31,536 bases of DNA. Source: a virus. The position numbers and the translations under genes were made by a program. Shown piece after piece: positions 17,407-23,622 of this stretch; position 1 is the stretch's first letter; every line of letters begins with the position of its first letter. The stretch lies in IMG/VR virus record IMGVR_UViG_3300044619_001363, positions 1-31,536 of that record. One strand, given 5' to 3'. The notes beneath the pieces were generated by a model, which searched no databases, was not told the origin of the DNA, and saw only the letters and a program-made list of their open reading frames with translations.

Positions 17407-17435
17407 TTGTGGATTAAAAAACTTGCGTATATTTG
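17407..17435 (+). promoter_or_regulatory. Early-operon promoter, Bacteroidetes type
   Basis: TTG (17407-17409) and TATATTTG (17428-17435) are separated by 18 bases, close to the Bacteroidetes -33/-7 arrangement (TTG, about 19 bases, TAnnTTTG). Transcription would begin near 17440, about 30 bases before the first early ORF (17471). This is one of the two best promoter matches in the window. Confidence 0.7.
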
Positions 17436-17470
17436 TAAGGTCAATAAGGCACAAAACAAAACACAATAAC

Positions 17471-17560
17471 ATGAAACAAAACACAAAATTTGAAATGACA
17501 GCGGCGCTTTTTGCTGGTTGTTTAGTTATCGGAATCACTCTTTATTTAGCAACAATTTAA
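17471..17560 (+). CDS. 29-aa single-pass membrane peptide
   Basis: ATG 17471 to TAA 17560 encodes MKQNTKFEM followed by a hydrophobic span (TAALFAGCLVIGITLYLATI). It is the first ORF after the early promoter, has an A/C-rich leader (CACAATAAC) like its neighbours, and uses native codons. Very small membrane peptides made first in infection often act on host envelope or superinfection processes, but no function can be assigned here. Confidence 0.6.
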   Translation: MKQNTKFEMTAALFAGCLVIGITLYLATI

Positions 17561-17572
17561 ACACGAAACAAA

Positions 17573-17785
17573 ATGAAAAATCTAACTTCAAACGAACAAT
17601 TATTACTGGACAATATCATTTTCGTAAAAGATTTGATCCAGGCTAAAATCAACGGATTCGAAAAAGGAATCGAAATTTTAGGTGACGACATTACTGAAGA
17701 AGTAAAATCGAAAGCTGAATTTGCAATTTATGAACTCAAAGATTTGAAAAAACACGTTGAAAATATCATTCCGTCAAAAAACTAA
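17573..17785 (+). CDS. Small early protein, helical (70 aa)
   Basis: The protein is helical with LTSNEQLLLDNIIFVKDLIQ and FAIYELKDLKKHVENIIPSK. It lies second in the early operon with an ACAAA leader before ATG. No family is recognised. It resembles its downstream neighbour in character (acidic/basic helical early protein with a KDL..K..E motif), so the two may be functionally linked. Confidence 0.68.
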   Translation: MKNLTSNEQLLLDNIIFVKDLIQAKINGFEKGIEILGDDITEEVKSKAEFAIYELKDLKKHVENIIPSKN

Positions 17786-17796
17786 ATTTAAACACC

Positions 17797-18129
17797 ATGA
17801 AAACAAAACACCAAGTAGTTCAATTTATCGTTGACCTTTCTGAAGAAAACGAAAATCTGACAAAAAGCGTTCTCGGTAATGCTGTCGTTGAAAGCGCAAA
17901 ACGTGCGTTAAATTCAAAACCTGACGTAAAGACCTTAAAAATTGTAGCTGAAAGTATTCTGTTCATTTCAAAATGTATTGAAGACCTTGAAAAAGAACTT
18001 TGTGAAATGAAAGCGCACAACGATAAAAAAGGAATTCTTTTCGAATATCGCGACCAAGATATTCAAGGCGTTGAACGATTGATTCGAAAATATTACGAAA
18101 GTCTAAACAAAGTAATTCGCGAAATATGA
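17797..18129 (+). CDS. Small early protein, helical (110 aa)
   Basis: This mostly helical protein (VVQFIVDLSEENENLTKSVL, LKIVAESILFISKCIEDLEK) ends in a long helix (DIQGVERLIRKYYESLNKVI). It has two cysteines and no recognised motif. Its TGA (18127-18129) overlaps the next ATG (18126), so translation is coupled. It is probably an early host-takeover or regulatory protein, by position only. Confidence 0.7.
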   Translation: MKTKHQVVQFIVDLSEENENLTKSVLGNAVVESAKRALNSKPDVKTLKIVAESILFISKCIEDLEKELCEMKAHNDKKGILFEYRDQDIQGVERLIRKYYESLNKVIREI

Positions 18130-18284
18130 AAACCAAAACCAAAAAACAAAATACATTCTTTCCGCTTCCAGTTCCAGTTTTGAGAATGGCGCGTTGGTGG
18201 AAGGAAAAAAGCTTTTCACATGATAAAGGCGGTTCGTTTAATGTCGAACACTATTTGAAAGTACAAAACGCAAGATTCGAATAA
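18126..18284 (+). CDS. Small basic early protein (52 aa)
   Basis: ATG 18126 overlaps the preceding stop (ATGA) and TAA ends at 18284. The product starts with a highly basic tail (MKTKTKKQNTFF), then a Pro-rich PLPVPVLRMARWWKEKSF and an aromatic C-terminus. The ATGA junction upstream and the ATG one base downstream (18286) argue that it is a real gene. The basic Trp-rich character suggests nucleic-acid or protein binding; no family is recognised. Confidence 0.62.
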   Translation: MKTKTKKQNTFFPLPVPVLRMARWWKEKSFSHDKGGSFNVEHYLKVQNARFE

Positions 18285-18285
18285 T

Positions 18286-18723
18286 ATGAACACAGAAAAA
18301 AAGCAAGACTTGCGAACTCGGTTTCACATTGACAAATTGCGAGAATTCTTTCCTGAAAACTATTGTTTTGATCCGAACAACGTTTTGAAAATTTGCCCTT
18401 TCACGTTGACCGAAATTCGAATGACAACAAGAAAAAAAGAGGTTGTTCAATGGCGACAAATTTTGATTGCGTTCAAATACGCTTCAGGATCAACTTTCGA
18501 AGCCGCTGGTCAATTTGTCGGAAACAAGGACCATTCAACGTGCGTTCACTCTTTAAAAAAAGTAATCAACGCGCTGGAAGGATATGACAGCGCAATGAAA
18601 TTAAAGATTGACGAAATAGTTGCTGGAACAGAAAGATTTTTTTACGCAACTGACGACCATACAAAAAACGAAGTTAACGCTTTGCGTCTTATGGAACAGC
18701 AAATCAGTAAATTTTTAAATTGA
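18286..18723 (+). CDS. DnaA domain IV (DNA-binding) protein lacking the AAA+ domain (145 aa)
   Basis: Residues about 47-112 match the C-terminal DNA-binding domain of DnaA. A basic helix (TTRKKEVVQWRQILIAFKYA) is followed by a helix-turn-helix and the signature GNKDHSTCVHSLKKV (79-93), compare GRDHSTVxHAxxKI in DnaA. The AAA+ and domain I parts are missing. The protein could bind DnaA-box-like sites to recruit or block host DnaA, direct phage origin melting, or regulate early genes. The C-terminal 35 residues are a charged helix. Similar stand-alone DnaA_C proteins occur in Bacteroidetes phages. Confidence 0.85.
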   Translation: MNTEKKQDLRTRFHIDKLREFFPENYCFDPNNVLKICPFTLTEIRMTTRKKEVVQWRQILIAFKYASGSTFEAAGQFVGNKDHSTCVHSLKKVINALEGYDSAMKLKIDEIVAGTERFFYATDDHTKNEVNALRLMEQQISKFLN

Positions 18724-18727
18724 AGCA

Positions 18728-18964
18728 ATGAATCAAAAACCGAGAAAAAAAGTAACGCTTGAAGTTGAATTCAATTCGTTCAATGAACTTCAGTTTGTAT
18801 TGAATAAAGTTCTTGGAATGGCAAAGAATCACCAGCAAAGCGAACGTCAGGCAATAGCTGGATCAATTTACGAATATACGTTCGAAATCATTCCTGACGA
18901 ATCCAATTATCGAGTTGAAATAATCAACGGAAAGCGTTGTTTAGTAATCAAATCAAAACTTTAA
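18728..18964 (+). CDS. Small early protein (78 aa)
   Basis: The fold looks alpha/beta: a beta strand after a basic tail (KKVTLEVEFNSFNELQFVLN), a helix (LGMAKNHQQSERQA), then strands (IYEYTFEIIPDESNYRVEII). It starts four bases after the DnaA-like gene and is probably cotranscribed with it. No family is recognised. Confidence 0.68.
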   Translation: MNQKPRKKVTLEVEFNSFNELQFVLNKVLGMAKNHQQSERQAIAGSIYEYTFEIIPDESNYRVEIINGKRCLVIKSKL

Positions 18965-18975
18965 AATCACTAAAA

Positions 18976-19266
18976 ATGACAACAAAAACAGCAATCTTTA
19001 CATCTGAAAGAAAGGAACGGTTTAGAACGATTCCTTCACAAGTTCAATACATTCCAGTCGGAATGGATTTGAACGATTACGAAATTGTCGGATATTTGAA
19101 TGGCGAACGCTTGGACAAATGCGCAACGCTTTCAATTGAACACTTCGGAACGGTTCAACATATTACGTCAAGCCAAAACGCGATTAACGGAAAACAATTC
19201 GAACATTTTGTCGGACACAATCACCAAAGCAAACGTTTCACGATTTTTGTAATGAAAAAGAAATGA
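18976..19266 (+). CDS. Small early protein upstream of the methyltransferase (96 aa)
   Basis: I chose ATG 18976 (leader CACTAAAA) over an in-frame ATG at 18937 that lies inside the upstream gene. The protein is beta-rich with a His-rich C-terminal half (IEHFGTVQHITSSQ, FEHFVGHNHQSKRFTIFV). Its TGA overlaps the methyltransferase ATG (ATGA at 19263), so it is translationally coupled to it. It may be an accessory of the modification enzyme or a DNA mimic/anti-restriction protein, but nothing proves this. Confidence 0.68.
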   Translation: MTTKTAIFTSERKERFRTIPSQVQYIPVGMDLNDYEIVGYLNGERLDKCATLSIEHFGTVQHITSSQNAINGKQFEHFVGHNHQSKRFTIFVMKKK

Positions 19267-20426
19267 AAGATCCAGGTTCAAAAATCAAAGTTGGTTCAGA
19301 CTTCAGCGGCGTTGGCGCGTTCAACCAAGCATTGAACCGTTTGGGAATTAATTACGAAGAAATTTTTGCTTGTGACCGTGACAAGTATGCGCGTCAAACA
19401 TTCGTTCACAATTACGGCGAACCGAAATATTTCCCGACAGACGTTTATGAACGTCAAATTCCAGCTGAATCACTTGACGTTTATATGACTTCGCCGCCTT
19501 GTCAAGCTTTTTCAATGGCTGGTCGTCGTTTGGGAAAAGAAGACAAACGCGGAATTCTATTTTTTAACTCGCTTGAATTCATTCAGGAAAACAAACCGCG
19601 CTTCTTTATTTTTGAAAACGTCAAAGGTCTTTTGTCAGATAACAGCGGAAAAACTTTTCAAGAATGGATCAACTTTCTTGGTGGCAAATCTGTGAACGGT
19701 TTGCCAGTTTTATTTCCATTCGAAGACTCGGTTGATTATCATTTGTACTGGAGCGTTTTAAATGCAAAAGAACACGGTGTTCCACAAAACCGCGAACGCG
19801 TTTTTTTGGTTGGCATTCGTGACGACATTGACAACAATTTTCGCTTTCCAAAGGAAGAACATTTGACAAAACGATTGAAAGACGTTCTTGAAGAAAACGT
19901 TGACAAAAAGTATTTTTTAAGTGAAAAGTTAATTAATGGTTTTTTATTTAAAGAAAATGAAATCGAATGTGAGAATAAATCTTGTTTTAAAATTAAATCG
20001 AACAATTCCAAAGGTTACGAAATTGCTGAAATCGGCGACAGCATAAGACTTGCACACCCAAACAGCGAAACAAGTCGAGGAAGAATTTGTAAGGAAGTAA
20101 GCCACACTTTGGATTGCGGATCAAATGAAGGTATTATATTGAATAAATATCAAAAAGAAATTGAAAAATCAATTGAACAAGAAATTTGTACAACGCTTGA
20201 CGCGAGTTATTACAAAGGATTTGGAATACGACAAGGCAATTGTCGACAAGTTGTAAATGATAATTTTTCAATTCGACGACTTACACCTCGCGAATGTTTC
20301 CGATTAATGGATTTTCCTGATATGTTTGATTTTTCAGTTGTAAGTGATTCACAAGCGTATAAACAAGCTGGTAATTCAATCGTTGTCAATGTGCTTTTCA
20401 AGATACTCAAAAACTTAAATTTATGA
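19263..20426 (+). CDS. DNA cytosine-5 methyltransferase (387 aa)
   Basis: The enzyme transfers a methyl group from S-adenosylmethionine to cytosine C5. All key motifs are present: I DFSGVGAF (13-20, AdoMet loop), IV SPPCQAFS (77-84, catalytic Cys80), VI FENVKGL (117-123), VIII PQNRERVFLVGI (174-185), IX IRRLTPRECFRLMDFPD (337-353) and X YKQAGNSI (366-373). Residues about 200-335 form the target recognition domain. There is no restriction enzyme next to it, so it acts as an orphan. Word use in the genome (GATC, CCGG and CCWGG present only within GGATC/GATCC) suggests it recognises GGATC/GATCC; this is inference. Its stop overlaps the VRR-NUC start by four bases. Confidence 0.96.
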   Translation: MKDPGSKIKVGSDFSGVGAFNQALNRLGINYEEIFACDRDKYARQTFVHNYGEPKYFPTDVYERQIPAESLDVYMTSPPCQAFSMAGRRLGKEDKRGILFFNSLEFIQENKPRFFIFENVKGLLSDNSGKTFQEWINFLGGKSVNGLPVLFPFEDSVDYHLYWSVLNAKEHGVPQNRERVFLVGIRDDIDNNFRFPKEEHLTKRLKDVLEENVDKKYFLSEKLINGFLFKENEIECENKSCFKIKSNNSKGYEIAEIGDSIRLAHPNSETSRGRICKEVSHTLDCGSNEGIILNKYQKEIEKSIEQEICTTLDASYYKGFGIRQGNCRQVVNDNFSIRRLTPRECFRLMDFPDMFDFSVVSDSQAYKQAGNSIVVNVLFKILKNLNL

Positions 20427-20809
20427 AAAATCAACCTGAATTTGAACTTCAAAAGGCTGTGTGTAACTACTTAAATATTCAATACAAAGAAGTTTTATAT
20501 TTGAGCGACACGATTGCGAATTTACATTTGACAATTCCGCAACGTGTCAGGAATTCTTCGATTCAGAAACGCGGTTTTCATTGTCCGGATCTTTTGATTC
20601 TGAAACCGAATAACCGATTCAGCGGTTTGTTTATTGAGTTGAAAGCAAAATCACCTTTCAAGAAAGACGGTTGTCTTTTGAAATCGGAACATTTGGCAAA
20701 TCAACAACACACTATTGACCAGTTGAATCGACTTGGATATTACGCAACTTTTTCAGTTGGGTTTGAAGACACGAAAAAAATAATTGACGAATACATGGCA
20801 TTCAAATAA
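20423..20809 (+). CDS. VRR-NUC family nuclease (128 aa)
   Basis: This is a PD-(D/E)xK nuclease of the VRR-NUC type, with motif CPDLLIL (residues 51-57) followed by the catalytic GLFIELKAK (69-77). The conserved helix LANQQHTIDQLNRLGYYATF and the YATFSVGFEDT..II.EY end follow. Stand-alone phage VRR-NUC proteins are usually Holliday-junction or branched-DNA nucleases, used in replication or recombination. It overlaps the methyltransferase stop by four bases, so the two are made together. The alternative, a restriction partner, is less likely because the family is structure-specific. Confidence 0.88.
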   Translation: MKNQPEFELQKAVCNYLNIQYKEVLYLSDTIANLHLTIPQRVRNSSIQKRGFHCPDLLILKPNNRFSGLFIELKAKSPFKKDGCLLKSEHLANQQHTIDQLNRLGYYATFSVGFEDTKKIIDEYMAFK

Positions 20810-20813
20810 ATTG

Positions 20814-20821
20814 TATTTTTG
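20814..20821 (+). promoter_or_regulatory. TAnnTTTG -7 box in front of the structured RNA
   Basis: TATTTTTG lies five bases after the VRR-NUC stop. Transcription would start near 20826-20829, just at the start of the structured leader. No TTG is found at the -33 distance (the nearest is about 27 bases upstream). The case rests on the box plus its position before a terminator-bounded RNA. Confidence 0.4.
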
Positions 20822-20823
20822 TG

Positions 20824-20922
20824 CAAATGGTTCAGGTCTCACGTTATATGAACTTTAAAAAATTATTGCCCAATCATTTGAAAGCGACGTGAGACCCGCG
20901 AGTAGAATGGTTGGGTTTTTTA
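20824..20922 (+). ncRNA. Pseudoknotted leader / ncRNA with competing pairings and terminator
   Basis: Three pairings are visible. Stem S1: GGTCTCACGT (20835-20844) with ACGTGAGACC (20887-20896), ten perfect pairs. P2: CCCAATCATT (20869-20878), in the loop of S1, with AATGGTTGGG (20906-20915), ten pairs with one G-U, followed by TTTTTT; with S1 this is an H-type pseudoknot and acts like a terminator. P3: CAAATGGTT (20824-20832) with AATCATTTG (20872-20880), nine pairs with one G-U, which excludes P2. Mutually exclusive P2/P3 is the layout of an attenuator. It lies directly before the replication gene (ATG 20936). There is no ORF inside. I do not recognise a known RNA family. Confidence 0.75.
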
Positions 20923-20935
20923 TTTATTTTTTATC

Positions 20936-21733
20936 ATGGCAACTGGAAAAAACAAAGTAATTGTTTACGCGGATTGGATTAGCTTATTTGATAAATTGAC
21001 AAATGAAGAAGCTGGAAAGCTAATAAAACACTTTTTCAATTACGTCAATGACATGAATCCAGTTTGTGAAGACAGATTGATTGAATTATTATTTGAACCA
21101 ATCAAAGCAACTTTAAAACGTGACCTTCAAAAATGGGAAGAAAAAACTGACGTGAATCGTGAAAATGGAAGGAAAGGCGGTCGACCAAAAAAAACCGAAC
21201 AAAACCCAAATAAACCGAACGGTTTTTTTGAAACCCAAAATAACCCAAAAAAAGGCGTTAGTGATAGTGTAAGTGATAGTGTAAGTGATAGTGTAAGTGA
21301 TAGTGTTAATGTAAATGATAGTATTTCTTTTAAAAAAGAAACAAAATTTATATTTAAAGCTGAACTTTTGAAATTAAATTCCGACGAACAACTGGTCGAC
21401 GAATGGCTTTCGATCCGGAAATTCAAGAAGGCAAGAAACACCGAAACTTCATTCAAGGCATTTGTAAGGGAATTAATGAAATCAAAATTACCAGTGAATG
21501 AAGTTTTAAGAATTTGCGTCGAAAGAAGCTGGTCAGGATTTGACGCGACCTGGATCAACAACATAAAAAACAACAACAATGCAAACACACAACAACCAAT
21601 TAGCAACGAAGAACGAAGAAGAAGCTATCTTGAAAGAGTTCTTCACGGAAATAATGAACCAATTGACAGCCAAAGGTCACACAATGGCGAGGATAACAGC
21701 GCCTTTGATGTTGTCGAAATCGTCGAAAGTTGA
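20936..21733 (+). CDS. Putative replication initiator / replisome organiser (265 aa)
   Basis: The N-terminal domain (residues 1-75, VIVYADWISLFDKLTNEEAG through LIKHFFNYVNDMNP) is typical of Bacteroidetes-phage proteins found in replication modules and resembles phage replisome organisers. A basic linker (NGRKGGRPKKTEQNPNKP) is followed by a repeat tract (SDSVSDSVSDSVSDSV) encoded by 12-bp DNA iterons, then a C-terminal helical domain (ELLKLNSDEQLVDEWLSIRK) that may load helicase. The layout, with iterons plus an AT-rich stretch inside the initiator gene, resembles lambda O and its origin. The next gene starts within its last 155 bases in another frame. Confidence 0.75.
   Translation: MATGKNKVIVYADWISLFDKLTNEEAGKLIKHFFNYVNDMNPVCEDRLIELLFEPIKATLKRDLQKWEEKTDVNRENGRKGGRPKKTEQNPNKPNGFFETQNNPKKGVSDSVSDSVSDSVSDSVNVNDSISFKKETKFIFKAELLKLNSDEQLVDEWLSIRKFKKARNTETSFKAFVRELMKSKLPVNEVLRICVERSWSGFDATWINNIKNNNNANTQQPISNEERRRSYLERVLHGNNEPIDSQRSHNGEDNSAFDVVEIVES
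21258..21358 (+). repeat. 12-bp iterons plus AT-rich palindrome: candidate replication origin
   Basis: Unit TAAGTGATAGTG is present four times head to tail: 21258-21269 (one mismatch), 21270-21281, 21282-21293 and 21294-21305. A fifth degenerate copy is at 21312-21323 after a 6-base spacer. An AT-rich region follows directly (21324-21358), containing the palindrome TTTCTTTT-AA-AAAAGAAA. Repeats followed by an AT-rich unwinding region inside an initiator gene is the classic phage origin design. Confidence 0.65.
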
Positions 21734-22337
21734 AGAATCGCGTGAAGAATGCATTCGAATATTGATTTCCAGTTGTGAAATATTGTTCGGTCTTCGCGCT
21801 GAAAATCTTTCACCTGAACTTTGGAACATTTCATTTGCGTCGATTTGCGAACGTTTCGTCGGCATAACGATAACAGACATTCAAAACGCTTTCAGATACG
21901 CTGTAATCGAAAAAAAAGCCTATCAAACGCTAACGCGCGACGAATTGCTTGAACCGATTTCACAATATTGGAAGAATAAAGTGATTTTGCTGAATGAAAT
22001 CGACGTAATTCGACGCAAAAATGAAGAAGAATTGAACTCGATCCGATTGGAACAAAAATTTCGCGAAGAATCAAAGAAAATTTATTTGGAATCATTGACC
22101 GTTGGAAGCTGGAAAGGCGACGAATTTCAGGCTGACGCAATTGCTCGGAACTTTGCCGAATGTTTTTCGCAAGAAGACAAAAATGAATTCATGAGTTTGG
22201 CGAAAATGGAATTCGCACGACGAAAAAAAGCCGCTGAAGGAAATCAATTTGAACTTGTTCCGAGTTGGCAAAAGATTTTTTCGCGCATTTACGTTGAAAA
22301 TTGCATTCAGAAACGAATCAAATTTGTAAATACATGA
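21579..22337 (+). CDS. Putative replication-module protein (252 aa)
   Basis: The protein is helical throughout, with a central domain (ELWNISFASICERFVGITIT, then DIQNAFRYA) and a charged helix (KNKVILLNEIDVIRRKNEEE). No Walker motifs are visible, so it is not a complete helicase or loader ATPase. The start is uncertain: ATG 21579 has a good leader (AAAACAACAACA) but overlaps the upstream gene by 155 bases. In-frame ATGs at 21654, 21684 and 21708 would shorten the overlap. It is coupled to the PP-loop gene downstream by an ATGA overlap at 22334. The role in replication is inferred from its neighbours. Confidence 0.68.
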   Translation: MQTHNNQLATKNEEEAILKEFFTEIMNQLTAKGHTMARITAPLMLSKSSKVEESREECIRILISSCEILFGLRAENLSPELWNISFASICERFVGITITDIQNAFRYAVIEKKAYQTLTRDELLEPISQYWKNKVILLNEIDVIRRKNEEELNSIRLEQKFREESKKIYLESLTVGSWKGDEFQADAIARNFAECFSQEDKNEFMSLAKMEFARRKKAAEGNQFELVPSWQKIFSRIYVENCIQKRIKFVNT

Positions 22338-23167
22338 CCACAATAAACAGCATTTCAGGCGGAAAAACTTCAGCATTTATTGCCGCAAATTATCCAGCCG
22401 ATTACAATTTATTTTCACTCGTAAGAACTGACGACAAAAATTGTTTGTTTCCTGACATGAAAATTCGTCAAATTGTAAGTGACAAAATCGGTCGTGAATT
22501 CATTGGAACACTTGAAGAAGATACAATTATTTATACAATGTTAGACCTTGAACAATTTATCGGATCAAAAATAACTTGGTTAAGCGACAAAACTTTTGAA
22601 GAAGTAATTAATGAACATTCAAAATATTTACCGAATGTAATGACAAGATATTGCACGGTTGATATGAAAATAAAACCGATTGCCCAGTGGTGTTATGAAA
22701 ATACAGATTTACCAGTTGAAATGCGAATCGGTTTTCGTGCGAATGAAATGAACCGCGCAAAAAATATGCTTGAAAGACAAATAAACGGTGTTGAAAATTT
22801 CAAATTTCAGGTATCTGAAAAAAATGGAAGAAAGAAATGGAAGGAATTACCGTACAGAATTGTCAATTTTCCTTTAATTACTGACGCTATTTTTAAAGAT
22901 AAAATTGAAAATTTTTGGATTGATAAACCAGTTCGATTTGCATACAGAAATAATTGTGTCGGGTGCTTCCATAGAAACGAAATTATGTTGAAGCACATGA
23001 GCGAAAAAGCTGAAAAGCAATTTAATTGGTTTATTGAACAAGAACAAAAAAACGGCTCAACGTTTAAGAAGGGAATTACTTACGAAAAAATTAAAAAACA
23101 TAAACTTCAATTGGATCTTTTCGATTCAGATTTTCAAGATTGTGATTCAGGATTTTGCGGTTTATGA
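22334..23167 (+). CDS. PAPS-reductase-like PP-loop protein (277 aa)
   Basis: ATG 22334 overlaps the previous stop and starts MTTINSISGGKTSAFIAANY, with the PP-loop SGGKTS at residues 8-13, the ATP-pyrophosphate-binding signature of PAPS reductase / DndC-type enzymes. RYCTVDMKIKPIAQW (residues about 111-125) matches the family's R-x-C-T..KI.P segment. Cysteines in NNCVGCFHRNE and the C-terminal CDSGFCGL could hold an iron-sulfur cluster. Phage members are common but their substrate is unknown. Sulfur or nucleotide modification chemistry, such as DNA or tRNA thiolation, is a reasonable guess. An in-frame ATG at 22301 is inside the previous gene and is rejected. Confidence 0.88.
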   Translation: MTTINSISGGKTSAFIAANYPADYNLFSLVRTDDKNCLFPDMKIRQIVSDKIGREFIGTLEEDTIIYTMLDLEQFIGSKITWLSDKTFEEVINEHSKYLPNVMTRYCTVDMKIKPIAQWCYENTDLPVEMRIGFRANEMNRAKNMLERQINGVENFKFQVSEKNGRKKWKELPYRIVNFPLITDAIFKDKIENFWIDKPVRFAYRNNCVGCFHRNEIMLKHMSEKAEKQFNWFIEQEQKNGSTFKKGITYEKIKKHKLQLDLFDSDFQDCDSGFCGL

Positions 23168-23186
23168 AAAAAAAGTAAAGAAATTA

Positions 23187-23216
23187 TTTGTAATTAATTA
23201 AAAAGAATTATCTTCG
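23187..23216 (+). promoter_or_regulatory. Promoter of the recombination operon
   Basis: TTTG (23187-23190) and TATCTTCG (23209-23216; one mismatch to TAnnTTTG) are separated by 18 bases in the only gap (23168-23240) of this region. The first ATG follows 24 bases later at 23241. Spacing and both boxes fit Bacteroidetes promoters. Confidence 0.62.
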
Positions 23217-23240
23217 CTGAAACAATTAACACAAAACAAA

Positions 23241-23591
23241 ATGAATTCAATGACACTTCAAGAACTTAAAGTTTGGCTTTCAACAAACAAAAATCTGTTG
23301 AAAGGTTTGAACATTCGCGTGACGACGGCAAGAACGTCAACGCCATTCAACACGTTAAAAGCTTTCGGTGAATATATTCTTCGCCTTGAAAAAGAAAATT
23401 ACACCAGCGCGAGAATAGGCGGTTTTCATTACGCGAAAAATCCTTTTCAGCAGTCATTCAATAACGACCATATTGAAAAACTTTCAGCTGGAAACATTTC
23501 AGGAATTGAAATTTCTGTTGGCGGCGGTTTGACAAAATCACAAGCGTCAAATCTTGCACGTCACAAGACACAAAAACTTCGAAACAGATAA
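23241..23591 (+). CDS. Protein of unknown function ahead of RecT (116 aa)
   Basis: The N-terminal helices (MTLQELKVWLSTNKNLLKGL) are followed by NIRVTTARTSTPFNTLKAFG and a Gly-rich basic C-terminus (ISVGGGLTKSQASNLARHKT, then RNR). It is the first gene after the promoter 23187-23216 and 31 bases before recT. A link to recombination, for example as a single-strand DNA accessory, is suggested by position only. It contains one of only three GCAG words in the genome (23450-23453). Confidence 0.72.
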   Translation: MNSMTLQELKVWLSTNKNLLKGLNIRVTTARTSTPFNTLKAFGEYILRLEKENYTSARIGGFHYAKNPFQQSFNNDHIEKLSAGNISGIEISVGGGLTKSQASNLARHKTQKLRNR

Positions 23592-23622
23592 CTAAAATTT
23601 TTAACAACCAAAAATCACAAAA

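Noticed and set aside
20423-20809. Restriction endonuclease partner of the methyltransferase
   Set aside because: The protein matches VRR-NUC, usually a structure-specific nuclease in phages, and the genome still contains the predicted modified sites; no type II-like features are seen.
21258-21323. CRISPR-like array
   Set aside because: The units are 12 bp and contiguous without spacers; they are iterons or a coding repeat.
21127-21606. 159-aa minus-strand ORF opposite the replication gene
   Set aside because: Its length comes from the iteron tract read backwards (repeated LTLS). The plus-strand gene has a coherent N-terminal domain.
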